Shown: positions 34,579 to 42,859 of the stretch, in pieces
How the letters are laid out: each line of letters starts with the position of its first letter
Position numbering within the stretch: position 1 is the first letter of the stretch
Origin: Lachnospiraceae bacterium
GTDB lineage: Bacteria; Bacillota; Clostridia; Lachnospirales; Lachnospiraceae
Assembly: GCA_017626095.1 (NCBI GenBank)
Contig: JAGAJL010000002.1
Span: forward strand, 40,797-104,796
Length of the DNA stretch: 64,000 bases
Direction: 5' to 3'
Notes under the pieces: model-generated
Told to the model about the DNA's origin: nothing
What the model saw: only the letters and a program-made list of their open reading frames with translations
Database searches by the model: none
Program-made: the position numbers and the translations under genes

Positions 34579-35919
34579 ATGAAAAAAATAGAACACGTTG
34601 TAAAAAAAGTTGAAAAAGATAGTATTGCCTGGGAGATGGAAATTGAGCCGGGTGATATTTTATTAAAAATAAATGATGAGGAAATTGAAGATATTTTTGA
34701 TTATCAGTATCTGATACAGGATGAGTATATCGAAGTTTTGATAAAAAAGCAGGATGGTGAAGAGTGGCTTTTAGAGATTGATAAGGATGAACAGGAAGAT
34801 TTGGGGATTGAATTCGAAAATGGTCTCATGGATGAATATCGTTCCTGTCATAATAAATGCATTTTCTGCTTTATTGACCAGATGCCGAAAGGAATGCGGG
34901 ATACTTTGTATTTTAAGGATGATGATTCGCGGCTTTCTTTTTTACAGGGAAATTATGTGACATTGACAAATATGAGTGATAAGGATGTTGAGCGTATCAT
35001 CAAATATCATCTGGCTCCGATTAATATCTCTTTCCAGACCATGAATCCCGAATTGCGTTGCAAGATGCTTCACAACCGGTTCGCCGGAGAGGCATTAAAA
35101 AAGGTACAGTTATTTTATGATGCCGGAATTGAAATGAACGGTCAGATTGTTCTTTGTAAAGGTGTCAATGATAAACACGAACTCGAATACAGCATTAAAC
35201 AGTTGATTCAGTATCATCCGTATCTGCAAAGTGTCTCTGTTGTACCGGTCGGATTGTCCAAATACCGGGATGGTCTTTATCCTTTGGAACCTTTTACAAA
35301 AGAAGATGCAAAAGAGGTTTTAGAGACTATTCACAAGTGGCAGAATACGATGTACGAACAGTATGGAACGCATTTTATACATGCTTCGGATGAGTGGTAT
35401 CTTTTGGCCGAGGAAGAGTTGCCAAAGGAAGAGCGATATGATGGATATCTACAATTGGAAAACGGTGTCGGCATGTTGACATTGTTAAAAAATGAATTTG
35501 CACAGGCACTTTGTGAGGCAAAAAAGAATCCTGCTTATCAGAAAAACACAAAAGATTTGTCAAAACGAAGAATGACTTTGGCAACAGGAAAGCTTGCGTA
35601 TCAAACCATTTCAGATATGGCAGAGCAAATGATGGAAGCATTTGATGATTTGGATTTACGTGTGGTTGCAATTCGCAATGATTTCTTTGGAGAGCGAATC
35701 ACGGTTTCCGGTCTGCTAACCGGACAGGATCTGATTGCACAGCTAAAAGACCTTTCCTTAGGGGAAAAACTCCTGCTGCCGCAAAATACTTTAAGAAGCG
35801 GAGAAAACTATTTTCTAGATGATATTACAGTGCCGGAGCTTGAAGAAACTTTACAAGTTAAGGTGGATATTGTAAAATCAAGCGGACAGGATTTTGTTGA
35901 AACTATTTTGAACACTTGA
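34579..35919 (+). CDS. DUF512 radical SAM protein with N-terminal PDZ-like domain
   Basis: 446 residues from ATG 34579 (AAGGA upstream); the ATG-like start at 34531 would translate the repeat element. Residues 1-70 look PDZ-like (IEPGDILLKINDEEIEDIFD). The radical SAM cysteines are in CHNKCIFCFIDQMPKGMRD (~91-109), followed by DDSRLSFLQGNYVTL. The C-terminal DUF512 part includes TGKLAYQTI and LLTGQDLIAQL. The family is near-universal in clostridia and often sits before der, as here. Substrate unknown. Confidence 0.92.
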   Translation: MKKIEHVVKKVEKDSIAWEMEIEPGDILLKINDEEIEDIFDYQYLIQDEYIEVLIKKQDGEEWLLEIDKDEQEDLGIEFENGLMDEYRSCHNKCIFCFIDQMPKGMRDTLYFKDDDSRLSFLQGNYVTLTNMSDKDVERIIKYHLAPINISFQTMNPELRCKMLHNRFAGEALKKVQLFYDAGIEMNGQIVLCKGVNDKHELEYSIKQLIQYHPYLQSVSVVPVGLSKYRDGLYPLEPFTKEDAKEVLETIHKWQNTMYEQYGTHFIHASDEWYLLAEEELPKEERYDGYLQLENGVGMLTLLKNEFAQALCEAKKNPAYQKNTKDLSKRRMTLATGKLAYQTISDMAEQMMEAFDDLDLRVVAIRNDFFGERITVSGLLTGQDLIAQLKDLSLGEKLLLPQNTLRSGENYFLDDITVPELEETLQVKVDIVKSSGQDFVETILNT

Positions 35920-35935
35920 CGTTCACACATTGAAA

Positions 35936-35968
35936 GAATCGCATAGCTATGTAGCAATGATGCGATTC
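35936..35968 (+). terminator. Weak hairpin after DUF512 gene
   Basis: GAATCGCAT pairs with ATGCGATTC around a 15-nt loop. Only a poor T-tract follows (CTGTTTAT), so termination is uncertain. Confidence 0.35.
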
Positions 35969-36090
35969 CTGTTTATCGCCAAGTGGTAATATTTGCTTTC
36001 AACACACATATGAATGGATTGAAATATTAGTGAAATCAGATAGAAAGGAAAATTCAGTTACGATTTCAGATAATTGGATGATATGTAATT

Positions 36091-37431
36091 ATGAGTAAAA
36101 ATGTGAAACCAATTGTGGCTGTTGTCGGTCGCCCCAATGTCGGAAAGTCCACATTGTTTAATGCACTGGCAGGATCAAAGATTTCCATTGTAAAAGATAC
36201 ACCCGGAATTACAAGAGACCGTATCTATGCGGATGTTTCGTGGTTAAACTATAATTTTACACTGATTGATACCGGTGGTATTGAACCTGACAGCAAGGAC
36301 ATTATTCTTTCCCAAATGCGTGAACAGGCACAAATTGCCATTGATACGGCAGATGTTATCTTATTTATGGTAGATGTCAAGCAGGGACTTCAGGATTCGG
36401 ATGCCAAAGTTGCGGATATGTTAAGACGTAGTCATAAGCCGGTTCTGCTTGTGGTTAATAAAGTAGACAATTTTGAAAAAATGATGCCGGATGTTTATGA
36501 ATTCTATAATCTCGGGATAGGAGATCCGCATGCTATTTCTGCTGCAAACCAAATGGGATTTGGTGACCTTTTAGATGAAGTGGTTGCTTTATTTCCCCAA
36601 GATACTGCGAAAGAAGATGATGATGACAGACCAAAGATTGCCATTGTCGGAAAGCCCAATGTCGGTAAAAGTTCGATTATTAATAAACTGATTGGCGAAA
36701 ACCGTCTGATTGTTTCCGATATAGCAGGCACCACCAGAGATGCGGTGGATACCGTGGTAAAATACAATGGAAAAGAATATATATTCATTGATACGGCCGG
36801 ACTGCGACGCAAAAATAAAATAAAAGAAGAACTTGAAAAATATATGATTATCCGTACGGTAAGTGCGGTTGAAAGAGCGGATTTAGTTGTTTTGGTGATT
36901 GACGGCGAAGAAGGTGTTACGGAACAGGATGCCAAAATTGCGGGAATTGCACACGATCGAGGAAAGGGTATTATCGTAGCGGTCAATAAATGGGATGCGG
37001 TTGAAAAAAATGATAAAACCATATACCGCTTTACGGAAAATGTCAGAAATACGCTTTCTTTTATGCCGTATGCGGAAATTATCTTTATTTCTGCAAAAAC
37101 CGGACAACGTTTGAATAAACTGTATGAGACCATTGAAATGGTAATCGAAAATCAGACGCTTCGTGTGGGAACGGGTGTATTAAATGAAATTATGATGGAA
37201 GCAGTTGCACTGCAGCAGCCTCCGACGGATAAAGGAAAAAGACTTCGTTTGTATTACATTACACAGGTTTCTGTGAAACCTCCGACTTTTGTGATTTTTG
37301 TCAATGAAAAATATCTTATGCATTTTTCTTATCAAAGATATATTGAAAATAAAATTCGTCAGGCATTTGGTTTTAGAGGAACTCCTTTACATTTCATTAT
37401 CCGGGAGCGAAAAGAAAAAGATACGCAGTAG
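36091..37431 (+). CDS. der: Ribosome biogenesis GTPase Der (EngA)
   Basis: 446 residues with two tandem GTPase domains: [16 protein letters not shown] (~12) with DTPGITRDR and NKVD, then [16 protein letters not shown] (~190) with DTAGLRRK and NKWD, and the KH-like C-terminal domain ([20 protein letters not shown]). It acts in 50S assembly. The start at 36091 has no clear ribosome binding site, unlike its neighbours. Confidence 0.97.
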   Translation: MSKNVKPIVAVVGRPNVGKSTLFNALAGSKISIVKDTPGITRDRIYADVSWLNYNFTLIDTGGIEPDSKDIILSQMREQAQIAIDTADVILFMVDVKQGLQDSDAKVADMLRRSHKPVLLVVNKVDNFEKMMPDVYEFYNLGIGDPHAISAANQMGFGDLLDEVVALFPQDTAKEDDDDRPKIAIVGKPNVGKSSIINKLIGENRLIVSDIAGTTRDAVDTVVKYNGKEYIFIDTAGLRRKNKIKEELEKYMIIRTVSAVERADLVVLVIDGEEGVTEQDAKIAGIAHDRGKGIIVAVNKWDAVEKNDKTIYRFTENVRNTLSFMPYAEIIFISAKTGQRLNKLYETIEMVIENQTLRVGTGVLNEIMMEAVALQQPPTDKGKRLRLYYITQVSVKPPTFVIFVNEKYLMHFSYQRYIENKIRQAFGFRGTPLHFIIRERKEKDTQ

Positions 37432-37432
37432 A

Positions 37433-37559
37433 TTTACAGTATCAGTAGTTACAGTTATCGGTATGGTTTGCAGTATCCGATATGGCTTGCAGCATCAGTA
37501 TGGTTTGCAGTGTCCGATATAGTTTACAATATCAGTTATAGTTTACAGTATTAGTTAAG
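37433..37559 (+). repeat. Seven-unit degenerate tandem repeat between der and plsY
   Basis: Seven units of 16-19 bp on a consensus close to TTTGCAGTATCCGATATGG, starting directly after the der stop. Unit starts: 37433, 37449, 37467, 37486, 37504, 37523, 37542. Units differ by transitions (TTTGCAG/TTTACAG). No ORF or T-run is associated. Confidence 0.8.
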
Positions 37560-37611
37560 TTTTATCGTGTTGATTAAAGTTTAGTATGAATAGGAAAGTA
37601 GGACAAATAAA

Positions 37612-38298
37612 ATGATTCGTGTATTATGTGTGATTGTCGGCTATTGTTTCGGCATGATTCAGACAGCATTTATTTTAGGCAAGCTGAAGGGAATTGACAT
37701 TCGTGAACATGGAAGCGGAAATTCCGGTACGACCAATGCCTTACGTGTTATGGGAAAAAAGGCAGGCGCAATTTGTTTTGTGATGGATGCCGTTAAGGCC
37801 ATTGTTCCGATGGCTGCAGTATATTTTTTGTTCCGAAATGGTACCTACGCACAAATAGAGCCGCTTTTACGTATGTATGTCGGTGTTGGTGTTGTACTTG
37901 GACACAACTTCCCGTTTTATATGGGATTTAAAGGCGGAAAAGGTATTATGGCCACCGGGGGTATTTCGGTAGGAATGGGCTTGTGGTCCTTCTTAGGTGT
38001 TGCTGGTACGTTCTTTCTTACGTTTTTTATCACTCACTATGTTTCACTTGGTTCTTTGTTAATGTACATAGCTTTTGTGGTTGTAATGATTGTGGAAGGT
38101 CAGATGGGCATGCTTCATATGTCATCTGCGCATTGTATGGAATTATACATCATTGCTATTCTGATGATGATGATGGCGTTTTATCGTCATAGAGGAAACA
38201 TTGACCGCCTGATACACGGAAATGAAAGAAAGACATATCTGACAAAGAAAAATATGTTAGATACACCGGATCAAGAAACAGTTGATGCAGAGAAATAA
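37612..38298 (+). CDS. plsY: Glycerol-3-phosphate acyltransferase PlsY
   Basis: 228 residues, about six membrane helices. Family motifs: GSGNSGTTNALRVMGKKAG (~37-55), VLGHNFPFYMGFKGGKGIMAT (~102-122). It uses acyl-phosphate to acylate glycerol 3-phosphate, the first step of phospholipid synthesis. The C-terminal ~25 residues are an extra hydrophilic tail. Followed by gpsA, which makes its substrate. Confidence 0.96.
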   Translation: MIRVLCVIVGYCFGMIQTAFILGKLKGIDIREHGSGNSGTTNALRVMGKKAGAICFVMDAVKAIVPMAAVYFLFRNGTYAQIEPLLRMYVGVGVVLGHNFPFYMGFKGGKGIMATGGISVGMGLWSFLGVAGTFFLTFFITHYVSLGSLLMYIAFVVVMIVEGQMGMLHMSSAHCMELYIIAILMMMMAFYRHRGNIDRLIHGNERKTYLTKKNMLDTPDQETVDAEK

Positions 38299-38378
38299 AG
38301 AAAAATATATTTATATATTTTTGTAATATAAAAGAACAGTAGTAAAAGGGTATGATTTTGATTTAACGGAGGTTTATG

Positions 38379-39389
38379 ATGGGAAATTACAGTGTGATTG
38401 GTGCCGGAAGCTGGGGAACAGCTTTGGCAAGAGCTTTAGCAAAAAACGGACATGATGTTACGGTATGGTCGATTATGGAAGATGAGATTCAGATGCTCAA
38501 TGAAAAAAGAGAACACGAATTAAAGCTTCCGGGAGTGAAATTACCAGATACCATTATTTTTACAACAGATTTGGAGAAGGCAATCGAAGGAAAAGAAATG
38601 ATGGTTTTAGCTGTACCTTCTCCGTTTACACGCAGCACATCCAAATCTATGGCTCCTTTTGTGGAAGATGGACAGCTGATTGTCAATGTGGCAAAGGGAA
38701 TTGAAGATGTTACCTATATGACATTGACTGATATTATAGAACAGGAAATCCCACAGGCAACCGTTGCCGTTCTATCCGGTCCGTCCCATGCGGAAGAAGT
38801 CGGCAAAGATATGCCGACGACTTTGGTTGCCGGCGCAAAGACAAAAGAAACAGCAGAATATATTCAAAATGCTTTTATGTCAGATGTTTTAAGAGTATAT
38901 ACAAGCCCTGATATTTTAGGAATAGAACTTGGCGGAGCTTTAAAAAATGTAGTTGCATTGGCTGCCGGAATGGCAGACGGATTGGGTTGCGGTGATAATA
39001 CAAAGGCAGCTTTGATTACACGCGGAATTGCTGAGATTGCAAGGCTCGGTGTGGCTATGGGCGGTAAACTCGAATCCTTTACCGGATTAACCGGAATTGG
39101 CGATCTGATTGTAACATGTTCTTCGAAACATTCCCGTAATCGTAAGGCCGGTCAGCTTATTGGTCAGGGGTATACCTATGAAGAAGCGATGGCAGAAGTA
39201 AAAATGGTGGTAGAAGGTGTCTATTCTGCAAAAGCCGCCTATGGCCTTGGACAGAAATATCATATATCCATGCCGATTGTAGAAGAGGTAAATGATATTT
39301 TATTTAACGGAAAAGCTGCTTCTGAAGCTGTAAAGGATTTGATGTTCCGTGATAAGAGAAGTGAAGCAAGTACATTAACTTGGGACTAG
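38379..39389 (+). CDS. gpsA: NAD(P)-dependent glycerol-3-phosphate dehydrogenase
   Basis: 336 residues. The second of two adjacent ATGs (38379) is chosen because GGAGG ends at 38372. Rossmann motif IGAGSWGTALARALAKNGHDV at the N-terminus, AVPSPFTR, SGPSHAEEVGKDMPTTL, catalytic Lys in ELGGALKNVVALAAGMADGL, and GLTGIGDLIVTCSS. It reduces DHAP to glycerol 3-phosphate, which PlsY then acylates. Confidence 0.97.
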   Translation: MGNYSVIGAGSWGTALARALAKNGHDVTVWSIMEDEIQMLNEKREHELKLPGVKLPDTIIFTTDLEKAIEGKEMMVLAVPSPFTRSTSKSMAPFVEDGQLIVNVAKGIEDVTYMTLTDIIEQEIPQATVAVLSGPSHAEEVGKDMPTTLVAGAKTKETAEYIQNAFMSDVLRVYTSPDILGIELGGALKNVVALAAGMADGLGCGDNTKAALITRGIAEIARLGVAMGGKLESFTGLTGIGDLIVTCSSKHSRNRKAGQLIGQGYTYEEAMAEVKMVVEGVYSAKAAYGLGQKYHISMPIVEEVNDILFNGKAASEAVKDLMFRDKRSEASTLTWD

Positions 39390-39403
39390 TAATGAGGATG
39401 TAT

Positions 39404-39630
39404 GTCGTCCTTACAGAAAATGATATATCTTTGCTTGCCGACTTTTACGAGGTTTTGTGTCGTTCTTAGTGGCATGGCGAACAAAATTAATGCCCGGTTT
39501 CAACTGTTCGAAGACGAAGTCTGAGTTTTGAAACCGGGCATTTAATATAAATTTTGTGAGCATGCCGCTTAGAACGACTAAAAACCGAAGTACGAGGCGA
39601 CAAAGATATATCATTTTCTGTAAGGACGAC
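39404..39630. repeat. 227-nt foldback element between gpsA and metF
   Basis: The outer 30 bp are perfect inverted repeats (39404-39433 and 39601-39630, GTCGTCCTTACAG... ). The middle zone pairs imperfectly with clear similarity over ~50 bp (CGTTCTTAGTGGCATG versus the complement of CATGCCGCTTAGAACG). The central 15 bp are again perfect (AATGCCCGGTTTCAA 39489-39503 with 39528-39542), enclosing the small hairpin AGAC-GAA-GTCT. No ORF of its own, no clear target-site duplication. This explains most of the 322-base gene-free stretch 39390-39711. It could be a MITE-like insertion or a large bidirectional transcript-end structure. Confidence 0.85.
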
Positions 39631-39711
39631 TTTCTATATCTCAAAAAATGTTGATTAATAAATTGAGGCGTCGACAGGGTGTTTGTACATAAATCAGAAA
39701 ATTAGGTTATG

Positions 39712-40569
39712 TTATTTTATTGCATCAACAATTTCGGCGGTTGTCTTTGGTTTGTTCATGGAATAAATATGGATGCCGTCAGCACCATATTCCTGTAAGT
39801 CCATAATTTGTCTGATGGCATAATCGATACCGGCTTTTCGCATATCCTCAGGATTTTCCCCGTATTTTGCTACAAGATCCGAAAATGCTTTTGGAATAGA
39901 GGTACCGGATAAGGAAATACTGGTTGCAACCTGTTTTACGGATGTAATTGGCATGATTCCGGCATGAATAGGAACGGTTATGCCGGTTGCCAGACAATTT
40001 TCCTGGAATTCATAAAACACATCATTGTTCATAAAAAGCTGTGTGATGAGATGTTCACATCCACATTCCACTTTTTCTTTTAATCTTGCCAAATCGGCAC
40101 GTTTACTCATAGCTTCAAAATGTTTTTCCGGATAGCAGGCACCTGCAATATGAAATTCGGTTTCCTTCGATTTGATATAACGGATTAACTCACTGGCATA
40201 GGCAAAGTCACGGCTTTCGTATTGCTCGTCGCTCATATAAGCGGGACGATCTCCGCGGAGTGCGAGGATATGATTGATATTGGCTTCGGCTAATTGGTTT
40301 AATACGGCGTCAATATCTTCTTTTTTATTGCCGACACAGGTTAGATGGGCCAGTGAAAGGATTCCCAGTTTGTTCTGAATATAATCACAAATCTCTACCG
40401 TCTTTTTGGAACGGCTTCCGCCGGCACCGTAAGTAACAGAGATAAATTCGGGATGTAATTCACTCAATTTATCCAATACGGCATAAACACCTTCAAATTC
40501 ATCATCTTTTTTGGGAGGAAATACCTCAAAGGAAATGACTGCCTTTTTTTTCTCAGAATAAGTACTCAT
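39712..40569 (-). CDS. metF: Methylenetetrahydrofolate reductase
   Basis: 285 residues. VISFEVFPPK at residues 11-20, FISVTYGAGGS, LAHLTCVG, ALRGDRP, CGCEHLITQLFMNND, PIHAGIMPI and the C-terminal ADGIHIYSMNKP. It reduces 5,10-methylene-THF to 5-methyl-THF for methionine synthesis or one-carbon acetogenesis; the FAD-binding barrel is complete. No metH nearby. GGAG lies just before the start on the - strand. Confidence 0.95.
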   Translation of the reverse strand: MSTYSEKKKAVISFEVFPPKKDDEFEGVYAVLDKLSELHPEFISVTYGAGGSRSKKTVEICDYIQNKLGILSLAHLTCVGNKKEDIDAVLNQLAEANINHILALRGDRPAYMSDEQYESRDFAYASELIRYIKSKETEFHIAGACYPEKHFEAMSKRADLARLKEKVECGCEHLITQLFMNNDVFYEFQENCLATGITVPIHAGIMPITSVKQVATSISLSGTSIPKAFSDLVAKYGENPEDMRKAGIDYAIRQIMDLQEYGADGIHIYSMNKPKTTAEIVDAIK

Positions 40570-40614
40570 AATCTAACTCCAAATATCCTTTTTTCTTGTC
40601 TTTCAAACGGTCTT

Positions 40615-40643
40615 ATTGTATCATGTAATTAAATGCATTGCAA
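40615..40643 (-). promoter_or_regulatory. Candidate promoter of metF
   Basis: On the - strand: TTGCAA (40638-40643), 17-bp spacer, TACAAT (complement of 40615-40620). Confidence 0.5.
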
Positions 40644-40711
40644 ACGATTGTGACCTGTTTGGTGTATGCAAAGTGAGAGAAAAATACCATGGAGATAGAA
40701 AGGAAACAGAT

Positions 40712-41524
40712 ATGGAAAATAATTTTCAGTCAACGACCGATTATGTAGCAAGTGATGAATTGCTTGCCAGTGTGAATGTAGCGATTGCGTTACAAAAGCC
40801 GTTGTTAATCAAAGGAGAGCCCGGTACCGGTAAAACCATGTTAGCAAGAGCGGTAGCCAATTCCTTAGGGAAAAAATTGATTATCTGGAATATTAAGTCA
40901 ACGACAAAAGCACAGGATGGTCTTTACATGTATGATACCATTCAGCGTCTTTATGACGGTCAGTTCGGAGAAGAGGGCGTTGATGATATTGCCCGCTACA
41001 TCAAGCTTGGAAAACTGGGAGAAGCATTTGAAGAAGATGATCAGGTCGTATTACTGATTGATGAAATTGATAAAGCGGATCTGGAATTCCCCAATGACTT
41101 ATTATGGGAGCTTGACCAGATGGAATTTTACATTCATGAGACTAAGCGTACCGTAAAAGCCAAACACAGACCGATTGTGATTATTACATCCAATGCGGAA
41201 AAAGAATTACCGGATGCTTTCTTAAGACGTTGTATTTTCCATTATATTGAATTCCCGGACAAGGATTTAATGGAAGAGATCGTAAAAACGCATTATCCGG
41301 ATGTGGAAGAAAACTTATTAAAAAATGTTATGGAAGTTTTTTATGAAATCCGCTCTATTCGTGATATCCGTAAAAAACCCAGTACATCCGAGTTGATTGA
41401 CTGGATTAATGCACTTCAGCTTAACGGTATAGATCCTGATACCATTAAAAAAGCATTACCTTTTGTTGGTGTAGTTGTGAAAAAAGATGAAGATTTGGAG
41501 ACAGTAAAACATTATGTTCATTGA
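40712..41524 (+). CDS. MoxR-type AAA+ ATPase
   Basis: 270 residues from ATG 40712 (AAAGGAAA upstream). The Walker A is GEPGTGKTMLARAVA (~33-47), Walker B VVLLIDEIDKAD, sensor ITSNAEKELPDAFLRRC with the arginine finger. Of the AAA_5/MoxR group, which act as chaperones that load metal or fold partner proteins and are nearly always paired with a VWA protein, as here: the next gene overlaps by 11 bp. Target of the pair is unknown. Confidence 0.92.
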   Translation: MENNFQSTTDYVASDELLASVNVAIALQKPLLIKGEPGTGKTMLARAVANSLGKKLIIWNIKSTTKAQDGLYMYDTIQRLYDGQFGEEGVDDIARYIKLGKLGEAFEEDDQVVLLIDEIDKADLEFPNDLLWELDQMEFYIHETKRTVKAKHRPIVIITSNAEKELPDAFLRRCIFHYIEFPDKDLMEEIVKTHYPDVEENLLKNVMEVFYEIRSIRDIRKKPSTSELIDWINALQLNGIDPDTIKKALPFVGVVVKKDEDLETVKHYVH

Positions 41525-42722
41525 GTTCTTTTACGAGTTAAAAGCAAAAGGATTAGATGTATCCCTGACCGAATGGCTGACCTTACAACAGGCATTGGAT
41601 ATGGGGATGGCGCATAGTTCCCTTACGGATTTCTATTATCTGTCGCGCAGTATTTTGGTCAAGTCCGAAACCGATTTTGATAAATTTGACATGGCATTTG
41701 AAGAGCATTTCAAAGGCGTGCAAAAAGATACGGAAGTCGGAGCGGAAATGATGCGGTGGCTGGATAAATCCGAAGATATGAAGGCACTTTTGGAAAAAGA
41801 GGAGAAAAAATGGCTGGATACCGAACAGGATACCGTACAGGTCGATAAAGAAGAGGTAGAAACCAAATTCCGTGAACGTTTACGCGATCAGGACAGTGAA
41901 CATAACGGTGGTAATTTCTGGATCGGCACCATGGGTAAAACCGCATTTGGTAATTCCGGTAATTTTATCGGCGGTATCCGCGTCGGAGGGGCTCCCGGTG
42001 GTCAGAGTGCTTTTGAAGTTATCGGTGCCAGAAAGTATCGTGACTTCAGACATGATAAGGTCATTGATAACAGACAGTTTATGGCAGCGTTTAGAAAGTT
42101 GCGTCAGTATTCCACACGTTTGGATGTCCCCAAGACAGAGTTAGATATTGATGGTACCATTGACAAGACCTGCAACAATGGAGGTATGCTTCAGATTGTC
42201 ATGGAAAAACCCCGTAAGAATGCTGTAAAACTGTTGCTTCTGATGGATTCTGGCGGTACCATGATCCCTTATACGGATTTGATGGCAAAATTATTCAAGG
42301 CTGTCAATAAATCTAATCATTTTAAGGATGTTAAATGCTATTACTTTCATAATTGTATTTATTCCAAAGTATATAAGACGCCGGAATGTGAAAACGGTGA
42401 ATGGGTGGATACGGAATGGATGTTCCGAAATCTCGACAGTGATTATAAGGTATTAATCATTGGAGATGCGGCTATGGCACCGGAAGAACTGTATTCAGAA
42501 ACCGGTAATTACAGAGGACCCAACGGAGGATTGTCCGGTTGGGAATGGCTTTTACAGATGAAAAAGCATTATAAAAAAATAGTCTGGATGAATCCGAAAA
42601 TGGCACCGGCGCCGGCACCATGGCGTGAAGCGGAGACAGCCATTCAGACGATTATTCCCATGTACTTTTTATCCATTGACGGTTTAAATCGTGCCATGGT
42701 TGAATTGATGAGGAAAAAATAG
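41514..42722 (+). CDS. CoxE-like VWA protein with degenerate MIDAS
   Basis: 402 residues. N-terminal helical part, a glycine-rich middle (GNFWIGTMGKTAFGNSGNF), and a C-terminal VWA domain from ~225. The MIDAS-position sequence is LLLMDSGGTMIPYT, in which the expected D-x-S-x-S has Gly and Thr in place of the two serines. KCYYFHNCIYSKVY and LIIGDAAMAPEELY are characteristic of the group. Overlaps the MoxR gene, so the two are one functional unit. Confidence 0.88.
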   Translation: MFIEFFYELKAKGLDVSLTEWLTLQQALDMGMAHSSLTDFYYLSRSILVKSETDFDKFDMAFEEHFKGVQKDTEVGAEMMRWLDKSEDMKALLEKEEKKWLDTEQDTVQVDKEEVETKFRERLRDQDSEHNGGNFWIGTMGKTAFGNSGNFIGGIRVGGAPGGQSAFEVIGARKYRDFRHDKVIDNRQFMAAFRKLRQYSTRLDVPKTELDIDGTIDKTCNNGGMLQIVMEKPRKNAVKLLLLMDSGGTMIPYTDLMAKLFKAVNKSNHFKDVKCYYFHNCIYSKVYKTPECENGEWVDTEWMFRNLDSDYKVLIIGDAAMAPEELYSETGNYRGPNGGLSGWEWLLQMKKHYKKIVWMNPKMAPAPAPWREAETAIQTIIPMYFLSIDGLNRAMVELMRKK

Positions 42723-42738
42723 AAGGCTCTATAAAAAA

Positions 42739-42786
42739 CACGAATCATAAAATACATGAATCGTGGAAAACATGAATCATGAAAAT
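42739..42786 (+). repeat. Three 16-bp tandem repeats before spoIVA
   Basis: CACGAATCATAAAATA, CATGAATCGTGGAAAA and CATGAATCATGAAAAT in tandem, followed by AT-rich sequence. Spaced at 16 bp, they lie on nearly the same helix face every third turn; possible regulator sites or slippage product. Confidence 0.6.
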
Positions 42787-42810
42787 AAGAATAATAATTC
42801 AAGAATAATA

Positions 42811-42859
42811 AAAAAATCCCCCGCATATATTTTACAAGTATATACAAGGGGGTTTTTTT
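42811..42859 (+). terminator. Hairpin/terminator whose 3' arm is the spoIVA ribosome binding site
   Basis: AAAAAAT-CCCCC pairs with GGGGG-TTTTTTT; inner ATATA/TATAT add a second short stem. AAGGGGG at 42846-42852 is the only ribosome binding site for the ATG at 42860, with the T-run as spacer. Confidence 0.65.

Noticed and set aside
36504-37133. 209-residue open frame on the - strand inside der
   Set aside because: It runs fully antisense to the conserved Der coding sequence, has no ribosome binding site and is low-complexity Ser/Ile/Pro-rich, as expected for a shadow frame.
39411-39644. 77-residue open frame in the foldback element
   Set aside because: It lies entirely in the inverted repeat, has no ribosome binding site and reads as translated palindrome.
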